Translations under genes and position numbers: made by a program
Shown here: positions 1-5,199 of the stretch, in pieces
Numbering within the stretch: the stretch's first letter is position 1
Layout of the letters: each line of letters opens with the position of its first letter
Origin: JBEKTY01 sp049515555
GTDB lineage: Bacteria > Planctomycetota > Planctomycetia > Pirellulales > Thermoguttaceae
DNA: 5,790 nt
Assembly (NCBI GenBank): GCA_049515555.1
Contig: JBEKTY010000299.1
Coordinates: forward strand, 1 to 5,790
Reading direction: 5' to 3'
The notes under the pieces: model-generated
What the model was told of the DNA's origin: nothing
What the model saw: only the letters and a program-made list of their open reading frames with translations
Database searches by the model: none

Positions 1-300
1 GCCTACCCGTGGTTGATCCACCGGCTGACCTACCGCCGCACCAACCACGACAACATCCACGTCCGCGGCTACAAGGAAGAGGGCACCATCACCACGCCCT
101 TCGACATGACGGTGCTGAACGACCTGGACCGCTTCCACCTCGTGATGGACACCATCGACCGCCTGCCGCAGACGGGCGGCAAGGGCATCTACCTGAAGCA
201 GCAACTCAAGGACAAGCTCATCGAGCACAAGCAGTACATCGACAAGTACGGCCAGGACATGCCGGAGATTCGCAACTGGAAGTGGGGCGACCCCACATGA
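1..300 (+). CDS. xfp: Phosphoketolase, C-terminal end (partial)
   Basis: The frame is open from the first base and ends at TGA 298-300, giving 99 residues with the 5' part outside the window. Phosphoketolase is a cytosolic thiamine-diphosphate enzyme that cleaves xylulose 5-phosphate (and often fructose 6-phosphate) with phosphate to give acetyl phosphate plus glyceraldehyde 3-phosphate (or erythrose 4-phosphate). The visible part matches the conserved C-terminal domain: PWLIHRLTYRR, then a stretch with HVRGYKEEGTITTPFDM, then LNDLDRFHLVMD and a tail ending in IRNWKWGD. Family members are about 800 residues, so roughly the last eighth is seen. The thiamine-binding regions lie upstream and cannot be checked. 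The gene converges on the minus-strand RMD1-type gene with only 12 bp between stops, and no obvious terminator separates them. Family assignment is very likely; xylulose-only versus dual substrate use cannot be decided from this fragment. Confidence 0.93.
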   Translation, partial: AYPWLIHRLTYRRTNHDNIHVRGYKEEGTITTPFDMTVLNDLDRFHLVMDTIDRLPQTGGKGIYLKQQLKDKLIEHKQYIDKYGQDMPEIRNWKWGDPT

Positions 301-312
301 ATGCGCAAGAAC

Positions 313-1425
313 CTACCCATGATGAAAGAGCGGCAGGAGCTTCTCCGAGAACCCCATGATGATCTCGATCAGGATCAGGATGATCACGATCCACTCCAGA
401 CGCACGGACCGCTCGTGGTCGGCCTCGTCGGAGAGGGTCGTGTAAAGCGTGTTGAGCAGGCTCAGCTTGTCCTTGATGCTGCGGTTGAAGTGGTTGAGCC
501 CCAGTGCCCGGGAGGCAAGGGCATAGACGCGGGCCAGGAATGCGTCGGGAAACGGCTTGAAGGCGTTGGTCACCGCTTCGCTGAAGGCCTGACCGTCAAG
601 CATCAACTCCCGGATGCGCCGCATGGGTGCTTTGACGCTCTTCGCCTGTGCACGGATGTCGTAGGATTCCTCCAGGCTGTCGTCCAGCCGATCGTCGAGG
701 TAGTGCAGCTCGCGCAACTGGACATTGGCCAGTTCGAGCACCGTCCGCACGTCCTCCATGTTCGTGCCGAAGACCAGCGCCGCGTTCCAGGTGATGATCG
801 TCAGGTCGTCGTCGTAGTAGGCGATGCGCCCGGAGAGCTCTTCCCGCCGTTGCTGGCGGGAGAGCGCCTTGGTGTTGCTGCCGAGCACCTGGGCCAGGAC
901 TTGCCTGTTATCCCCGAGAAACTTCTCCAGGTCGCGGCCGTCTTCTCCCAGTGAAGGGACCGCGAAGACGAGGTAGTCCTCGGTCTCCGCGCGGACGTTG
1001 GCTCTTCGGACTGCCGGGCCGATGGCTGCCAGCAGCGCGGCGGCCCGCGCGCGGGCATCGTCCGCAAACTGCGGGTTGTCGTACAACTCGCTGCTGAGCA
1101 CGGCAATGTGATCCAAGGTCCCCTCGAAAGGCACGCGGTATTCCACGGACACGGCCCCGAAGTCGTAGATTGTAATCGTGACCGTGTCCTCGGTCAGAAA
1201 AGTCCGGCCTCGAATGGGCTCCCGGGTCTGGCGGATGTGAACGGGCGCGGGCCGGAGATTCAGGTAGGCCGGCGTTCGGGCGTGATGGTGAAAGCCGCCC
1301 CCCGCGCGTGCCTCCTGGATCAGACCCGCGCAGTGCTTGAGATCCACCGAAAAGCCGATATCCAGCGCGTAGTACACGTGGCAGCAACCGCGAACGACGA
1401 GCCCGGTACTTTCAGTAGACGGCAT
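313..1425 (-). CDS. RMD1/YagE (DUF155) family membrane-anchored protein
   Basis: A 370-residue protein starting at ATG 1425 and ending at TAG 313-315. A weak GAGAG ribosome-site candidate lies just upstream of the ATG. It resembles the DUF155 family (yeast Rmd1/Sif2, human RMND1, bacterial YagE-like proteins). Supporting features are a beta-rich N-terminal half with TVTITIYDFGAVSVEYRVPF (residues 81-100), the conserved core DDDLTIITWNAALVF (205-219), a charged helical part with ELANVQLRELHYLDDRLD (231-248), and a single C-terminal membrane helix LEWIVIILILIEIIMGF (343-359). The helix is typical of the family and suggests a cytosolic body with a C-terminal membrane anchor. The biochemical activity of bacterial members is unknown; mitochondrial RMND1 supports translation in mitochondria, which may not transfer. 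The gene lies 92 bp downstream of rseP on the same strand. I see no hairpin terminator in that gap (1426-1517), so read-through from rseP is possible. The first 15 or so residues are less certain than the rest. Confidence 0.85.
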   Translation of the reverse strand: MPSTESTGLVVRGCCHVYYALDIGFSVDLKHCAGLIQEARAGGGFHHHARTPAYLNLRPAPVHIRQTREPIRGRTFLTEDTVTITIYDFGAVSVEYRVPFEGTLDHIAVLSSELYDNPQFADDARARAAALLAAIGPAVRRANVRAETEDYLVFAVPSLGEDGRDLEKFLGDNRQVLAQVLGSNTKALSRQQRREELSGRIAYYDDDLTIITWNAALVFGTNMEDVRTVLELANVQLRELHYLDDRLDDSLEESYDIRAQAKSVKAPMRRIRELMLDGQAFSEAVTNAFKPFPDAFLARVYALASRALGLNHFNRSIKDKLSLLNTLYTTLSDEADHERSVRLEWIVIILILIEIIMGFSEKLLPLFHHG

Positions 1426-1517
1426 GGCCCGCTCTCACTGATCGGCCCACTTTCCAACAAGATGAAAACAAGTTCCGGCGTCTTTTCCCGTTCAGCGAAG
1501 TCGTATCCGCCTTCCCG

Positions 1518-3812
1518 TCACCGTCCCGGCCGCGAGATGAGCCCGAAATCCAGCCCCAGCGCGAAGACCATTAGGGCCAGGATGAGGGCTAGGCCGATGT
1601 AGGTGAGCACTTCCTGCACCCGCTCGTCGGCCGGCTTGCCGCGGATGCCCTCCCACAGCAGAAGGACGAAGTGCCCGCCGTCCAAGAGCGGGATGGGCAG
1701 GAAGTTCAACACCGCCAGGTTGGCGCTCAGCAGGGTCAGGAACAGCAGGAGATTGCCCATCCCCTGTTCGGCTTCATGCCGGGCCCAGAGGAAGATCGAC
1801 ACGGGGCCGCCCAGATTCCGCGGCGAGACGTCGCCGGTGCCGATCTTGCGGATGGTCCGGTAGACCATCAGGGCCGCATTGACGGTTTCTTTCGCACCCC
1901 AGCGAAGGGCCTTACCGAAGCTGCCCGCCGTTTGCACCAGCGTTTCGGGCTCGAACAGCCAACCGCGGCTGGGGTTGAACCAATCTGCGGCGGGCAGCGG
2001 CTCAAGCGTGGCCGACATGGGCTCATCCTCTACCACCCACCACCCCTTGACCTTCGACGATTCTTTGAGGGTTGCCCGCGTCCACTCGAATTTCACGGTG
2101 GTTCCCGGCAGGGCACCCTGGATCGCCTCCATGAAATAGGGCCAGGCACTGGCAAGGTCGCCGTCGAAGGAGATGCTGTCCTTGTATTGCTCCAGGTCGG
2201 GCTGGTGATACTGCTGCTGAAGGGCGCGGAGTTTGGCCTCGTCGGGCGGCAGGATGGTGGCCTCGCGGAGCACGTCACCCGCGCGGAGGCCGGCCTGATC
2301 AGCCGGCCCGCCGGCCACCACCGCCGCCACCGAGTTCCGCACTTTGTAGGCCAAACCCAGTTCCGGCACGGCGACTGGGCTGCGGGGAGTGCTGGGCGGA
2401 CAATATTGATCCGGCTGGCGGAGCCGGAGCCGGACCTGGACCGGCTGACCGTCCCGCTCCAGTCCCAGCGTCACCTCCCGCCCCGCCAGGGCCCGGAGCC
2501 GATCGGGCAGCAGCAGCGGATCGCCCACCGGCTGGCTGTCGGCGGTGCGGAGGATATCGCCCGGCCGGATGCCCGAGTGCTCGGCCGGCGAACCTTCCTG
2601 GATGGCCGCGATCTGGCCCATGTTCATCGTCAGGCCGAATTGGCGCATGTGATTGGGCTCGACGCGAATCGCCACGGCCGACTCAGTCTCGTCGTGCTGC
2701 TGCTGGGCCGACGCCGGCCCCGACCGCGCGGTTTCCGCCCGGGCCACGGCCACCGTCAACGGCTCGGCGGGATGCAGCGCCAGGTAGGCCTGGATCTCGG
2801 CATAGCTGGCGATCGGTTGGTCGTTGATGCTGAGGAACCGATCGCCGAGATGGAAGGGGGGCGCGGCCTGCGAGGCGGCCGTGCCCGGCACGGCGGGCAT
2901 CAATTCCTTTTCCTGCGTCAGCCGCGGCTCGCTGGAGCTGCCAATGCCGATTCCCTGCCGGCCGGCCATGCGCTGGGTCTTGACGGTGAAGCGGAGCGGC
3001 TGCGCGCGGCCCGGCCGCTTTACGACCATCTCCACGCCGTTTTGCACGTCGCCCAGAACGATTGTCTCCAGCACGTCGCGAAAGGTCTGGACCTTCTGGC
3101 CGCCGACTTCGAGGATCCGGTCGCCGACGCGGATGCCCGCCTGCCAGGCCCCGCCGCCGGGAAGCACCTGTCCGATGCCGCACGCCGTCTGGCGAACGCC
3201 CAATCCGGAGGCGATCACCGCCACGACCAGGGCGAAGATCATATTCATAATCACCCCGGCTGAAATAATGGCCATGCGCCGCGGGACGCTTTGGGCCAGG
3301 TAGCTGCGGGGATCGAACAGGGCTTCGTCCAGGGATTTGGGGATTTGGGGATTTGGGGATTTGGGGGCGGAGGGGATTAGGGATTGGGGATTAGGGATTG
3401 GCGAAGGGCCGGGGCCGTGGTCGCGTGTCCCCGCGTCTCCGCGTCTCCGCGTCTGGGCGGTTTCCCCTCCGCCTTCCGCCTTCCCCCCTCCGCCTTCGAG
3501 CCTGGCCCGCTCGATCTCCTGGCGCAGCCGGGCCGGATTGTCCTCTTGGCCCAGCATCTTCACGTATCCGCCCAGGGGTAGAATTCCGATGCCATATTCC
3601 GTTTCGCCGCGGCGGAACCTGGCCAGCTTCAGCCCCGCGATGTCGAAGCCGAGGTAGAACTTCTCGACCTTCACGCCGCACAGCTTGGCCACGGCGAAGT
3701 GCCCCAGCTCGTGGACGAAGATGACCAACCCCAGTCCGACGGCCACTTCGCCAATGGCCAGCCAGACGCCCGGGTTGAGATACCAACTGACGGCGATCAA
3801 GCACGGAGCCAA
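1518..3812 (-). CDS. rseP: Site-2 intramembrane zinc metalloprotease RseP, multi-PDZ form
   Basis: A 764-residue protein read from TTG 3812 to TGA 1518-1520. Family members cut membrane-spanning anti-sigma factors and remnant signal peptides within the inner membrane. Membrane helix 1 (about 16-38) carries the zinc motif HELGH (34-38), followed by the substrate-cleft motif GILPLGGYVKMLGQED (76-91). Helix 2 lies near 181-203. Four PDZ-like segments follow, at about 205-280, 288-385 (degenerate), 393-465 and 484-600. GGPVSI (668-673), helix 3 (about 686-705) with NFLPIPLLDGGH (703-714, third zinc ligand and active-site motif) and helix 4 (about 736-757) complete the fold. E. coli RseP has about 450 residues and two PDZ domains, so this form is clearly enlarged. 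Residues 107-160 (3333-3494) are a low-complexity linker made of tandem DNA modules (separate entries). Both halves stay in one frame and all key motifs are present, so I read the gene as functional. An in-frame extension upstream to 4220 overlaps dxr and is not credible. Confidence 0.93.
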   Translation of the reverse strand: MAPCLIAVSWYLNPGVWLAIGEVAVGLGLVIFVHELGHFAVAKLCGVKVEKFYLGFDIAGLKLARFRRGETEYGIGILPLGGYVKMLGQEDNPARLRQEIERARLEGGGGKAEGGGETAQTRRRGDAGTRDHGPGPSPIPNPQSLIPSAPKSPNPQIPKSLDEALFDPRSYLAQSVPRRMAIISAGVIMNMIFALVVAVIASGLGVRQTACGIGQVLPGGGAWQAGIRVGDRILEVGGQKVQTFRDVLETIVLGDVQNGVEMVVKRPGRAQPLRFTVKTQRMAGRQGIGIGSSSEPRLTQEKELMPAVPGTAASQAAPPFHLGDRFLSINDQPIASYAEIQAYLALHPAEPLTVAVARAETARSGPASAQQQHDETESAVAIRVEPNHMRQFGLTMNMGQIAAIQEGSPAEHSGIRPGDILRTADSQPVGDPLLLPDRLRALAGREVTLGLERDGQPVQVRLRLRQPDQYCPPSTPRSPVAVPELGLAYKVRNSVAAVVAGGPADQAGLRAGDVLREATILPPDEAKLRALQQQYHQPDLEQYKDSISFDGDLASAWPYFMEAIQGALPGTTVKFEWTRATLKESSKVKGWWVVEDEPMSATLEPLPAADWFNPSRGWLFEPETLVQTAGSFGKALRWGAKETVNAALMVYRTIRKIGTGDVSPRNLGGPVSIFLWARHEAEQGMGNLLLFLTLLSANLAVLNFLPIPLLDGGHFVLLLWEGIRGKPADERVQEVLTYIGLALILALMVFALGLDFGLISRPGR
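3333..3364. repeat. Tandem repeat, 4 x 8 bp GGATTTGG, inside rseP
   Basis: Four exact head-to-tail copies of GGATTTGG, followed by further G residues. On the + strand this gives evenly spaced GGGG runs separated by ATTT, like a ciliate telomere repeat, with clear G-quadruplex potential on the rseP template strand. In the rseP frame (minus) it encodes the Pro/Asn/Gln/Ile/Lys-rich part near residues 150-160. Eight is not a multiple of three, so unit gain or loss would shift the frame. Confidence 0.95.
3373..3400. repeat. Tandem repeat, 2 x 14 bp GGGATTAGGGATTG, inside rseP
   Basis: Two exact copies of a 14-bp unit that is itself two near-copies of GGGATT(A/G). It is separated from the GGATTTGG array by a few bases. 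In rseP it encodes the segment around SPIPNPQSLIPS (residues 137-148). The G-run spacing again allows G-quadruplex formation on the + strand. Confidence 0.95.
3431..3454. repeat. Tandem repeat, 3 x 8 bp CCGCGTCT, inside rseP
   Basis: Three exact copies of CCGCGTCT. On the minus strand they read AGACGCGG and encode the Arg/Asp/Ala/Gly-rich segment QTRRRGDAG (residues 120-128). This is the third distinct module within the same rseP linker. The unit length again is not a multiple of three. Confidence 0.93.
3465..3497. repeat. CCGCCTT-type module inside rseP
   Basis: A pyrimidine-rich run of CCGCCTTC-like units encoding the segment GGGGKAEGGGE (residues 107-117) on the minus strand. Positions 3465-3482 are identical over 18 bp to 5177-5194 in the spacer upstream of dxr, which ties the insert within rseP to the intergenic repeats. 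Confidence 0.85.
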
Positions 3813-4960
3813 CGCAACACCTCCTGGCGGGCCCAGCGGTCCATTTCCAGCACCTGGGCCAGGGTGGGACTGGGATCGAAGTTGTGGTTTCGCAGTATGT
3901 CGCCGCACAGCGGCACGATTTGGTGGAAGCCCAGCCGGCCGTCGAGGAAGGCGGCCACCGCCGCCTCGTTGGCCCCGTTCAGGACGGCCCCGGCCGTACC
4001 GCCTAGCCGGGCCACGTCCAGCCCCAGCCGCAGCGCGGCGAAGCGCTCGAAATCCGGCGGCTCGAAATCCAATCGCACGGCCTGCCGCCAATCCAGCCTG
4101 GCCGCCGTCCCCGCGCACCGCTCGGGCCAGGTCAGCGCGTACTGGATCGGCAATTTCATGTCGGTCGGGCCCAACTGGGCCAGCACCGACCCATCCACGA
4201 ATTCTACCATGGAATGGCAAATCGACTGCGGGTGGATCAGCACGTCGATCTGATCGCTCCGCAGATCGAACAGCCAGCGGGCCTCGATGATCTCCAGGGC
4301 CTTGTTCATCAGCGTGGCCGAATCGACGGTGATTTTCGGCCCCATGTCCCAGGTGGGATGGGCCAGGGCCTCGGCGACCGAGACTTGGGCCAACTGCTCG
4401 ACGGTCCGCGTGCGGAAGGGCCCGCCGCTGGCCGTCAGGATCACCCGGCGGACCTCCGGCCGGCGGCCGGCCTGCATGGCCTGAAAGACCGCGCTGTGTT
4501 CGCTATCGACGGGCAGGATACGGGCCTGTTTCCGGCGGGCGAGGTCCATGACCAAGGGGCCCCCCACCACCAGGCTCTCCTTGTTGGCCAGGGCCACCGT
4601 CTTGCCCGCTTCCAACGCCGACCAGGTGCCCTGCAGGCCCGCGCTGCCGACGATGGCCGACACCACCACGTCGATCTCCGGATCGCGGACCACGCGGTCG
4701 ATCCCGTCGGGCCCGACCAGCAGTTCCACGCCCTCTGCCAGCGCCGACCAATCCTGTCGGCCGGCCGCCTCCGGATCGCTGACGACGATCCACCGCGGCC
4801 GGACTTGGGCGGCCTGCTCGGCCAACAGCGCGGTCCGCCGGTGGGCCGACAGCGCCAGGGCCCGCAACCGTCCCCCCGAGCCGCTCACCACTTCCAACGT
4901 GCTGCGACCGATGCTCCCGGTCGATCCCAAGATGGCAATATTGGTCGTGGGGCGCGTCAT
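3797..4960 (-). CDS. dxr: 1-deoxy-D-xylulose 5-phosphate reductoisomerase
   Basis: A complete 387-residue Dxr (IspC), close to the usual length of about 390-400. This cytosolic enzyme converts 1-deoxy-D-xylulose 5-phosphate to 2-C-methyl-D-erythritol 4-phosphate with NADPH and a divalent metal, the committed step of the non-mevalonate isoprenoid pathway and the fosmidomycin target. The N-terminal Rossmann part has GSTGSIG (12-18) and NKES (126-129). Metal-binding DSEHSA (152-157) supplies Asp152 and Glu154, and NKALEIIEARW (219-229) supplies Glu223, matching E. coli Asp150, Glu152 and Glu231. The catalytic loop has ASGGPF (177-182) and HPTWDMG (201-207). IHPQSICHSMVEFVDGS (242-258) contains the conserved phosphate-region His249, and LNGANEAAVAAF (327-338) is also typical. 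The start at ATG 4960 gives the normal N-terminus directly before the nucleotide-binding loop. No clear Shine-Dalgarno site precedes it. The 3' end overlaps rseP by 16 bp. Confidence 0.97.
   Translation of the reverse strand: MTRPTTNIAILGSTGSIGRSTLEVVSGSGGRLRALALSAHRRTALLAEQAAQVRPRWIVVSDPEAAGRQDWSALAEGVELLVGPDGIDRVVRDPEIDVVVSAIVGSAGLQGTWSALEAGKTVALANKESLVVGGPLVMDLARRKQARILPVDSEHSAVFQAMQAGRRPEVRRVILTASGGPFRTRTVEQLAQVSVAEALAHPTWDMGPKITVDSATLMNKALEIIEARWLFDLRSDQIDVLIHPQSICHSMVEFVDGSVLAQLGPTDMKLPIQYALTWPERCAGTAARLDWRQAVRLDFEPPDFERFAALRLGLDVARLGGTAGAVLNGANEAAVAAFLDGRLGFHQIVPLCGDILRNHNFDPSPTLAQVLEMDRWARQEVLRWLRA
3820..3825 (-). promoter_or_regulatory. Shine-Dalgarno site setting the rseP TTG start
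   Basis: On the minus strand AGGAGG lies 7 nt before TTG 3812-3810, inside the last codons of dxr (Arg-Gln-Glu-Val). This is ideal strength and spacing, and it favours TTG 3812 over the in-frame TTG at 3800, which would be 19 nt away. Because the site lies within dxr and the genes overlap by 16 bp, ribosomes finishing dxr probably re-initiate on rseP. The second TTG at 3800 overlaps the dxr stop as TTGA and is a possible alternative start. Confidence 0.75.
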
Positions 4961-4975
4961 TCAGGACGATTCTAA

Positions 4976-5057
4976 GGCGGGAAAGCGGAAGGCGGAAGGG
5001 GAGGGGGGAAGGCGGAAGGCGGAAGGCGGAGGGCGGAGGGCGGAGGGCGGAGGGGGG
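4976..5057. repeat. Purine-rich AAGGCGG tandem array upstream of dxr
   Basis: An almost uninterrupted G/A-rich tract beginning 16 bp before the dxr start codon. Its regular core, 5009-5057, is seven tandem 7-bp units: AAGGCGG three times, AGGGCGG three times and AGGGGGG once. The proximal part (4976-5008) holds degenerate copies. Any dxr 5' leader starting upstream would carry the C/T-rich complement. The graded change from AAGGCGG to AGGGCGG suggests expansion by unit duplication. Confidence 0.93.
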
Positions 5058-5059
5058 CC

Positions 5060-5073
5060 GATTTCAGATTTCA
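5060..5073. repeat. Tandem repeat, 2 x 7 bp GATTTCA
   Basis: Two exact copies of GATTTCA followed by a degenerate AATTGCA and then GACTTGA. It directly abuts the AAGGCGG array. It is an AT-rich island in GC-rich surroundings and resembles the ATTTCAGATTTCA-type intergenic modules I recall from planctomycete genomes (recollection, not checked). Confidence 0.8.
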
Positions 5074-5092
5074 AATTGCAGACTTGAGACCG

Positions 5093-5133
5093 AAAAACGT
5101 AGCCGCGGGCGGAACGTCCAACGGTCGGCGGCT
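5093..5133 (-). terminator. Possible weak intrinsic terminator after the PQQ-like gene
   Basis: Read on the minus strand, AGCCGC (5133-5128) and GCGGCT (5106-5101) can pair as a 6-bp GC-rich stem around a 21-nt loop. They are followed, after three bases, by five T residues (5097-5093). It lies about 70 bp beyond the PQQ-like stop. The long loop and short T-run make this a low-confidence call. Confidence 0.25.
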
Positions 5134-5134
5134 G

Positions 5135-5194
5135 TTCTCCCCCTTCCCCCCTCCCCCTTCATCCTTCCCCCTTCCGCCCTCCGCCTTCCGCCTT
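5135..5194. repeat. Pyrimidine-rich CCCCCTT/CCGCCTT tract after the PQQ-like gene
   Basis: The tract begins with 26 consecutive pyrimidines (5135-5160), then one A, then 14 more pyrimidines, ending in CCGCCTTCCGCCTT. It starts 5 bp past the stop of the PQQ-like gene. It is roughly the reverse complement of the 4976-5057 array, so the two arrays face each other around about 75 bp of non-repetitive DNA. Confidence 0.88.
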
Positions 5195-5199
5195 TGGCT

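Larger units (their letters stand above)
5016..5194. repeat. 22-bp perfect inverted repeat bracketing the dxr-upstream spacer
   Basis: Positions 5016-5037 and 5173-5194 are exact reverse complements over 22 bp, with 135 bp between them. The arms consist of AAGGCGG-type units and fall in the two oppositely oriented arrays. A transcript running from the PQQ-like gene towards dxr could fold these arms into a long GC-rich stem. Confidence 0.9.

Noticed and set aside
317..362. Direct repeat CCCATGATGA at 317-326 and 353-362
   Set aside because: Both copies are inside the coding end of the RMD1-type gene, are 10 bp long, and are explained by codon use. There is no sign of an attachment site or operator.
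301..954. A 217-codon + strand frame right after xfp
   Set aside because: It is antisense to the RMD1-type gene, whose conserved core and C-terminal membrane helix are convincing. The + strand product resembles nothing.
1671..3263. A 530-codon open frame on the + strand opposite rseP
   Set aside because: It lies entirely antisense to RseP, which has clear family motifs. Its translation is rich in His, Arg, Gly and Gln with no recognisable domain. Long antisense frames are expected in GC-rich genes.
3333..3454. CRISPR array
   Set aside because: The repeats are direct head-to-tail units of 8-14 bp with no spacers, so they are simple tandem repeats.
3813..4220. N-terminal extension of rseP to an ATG at 4220
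   Set aside because: This would overlap dxr by over 400 bp and add Arg/Gly/Ala-rich sequence not seen in RseP. The AGGAGG before TTG 3812 and the membrane helix just after it fit a normal N-terminus.
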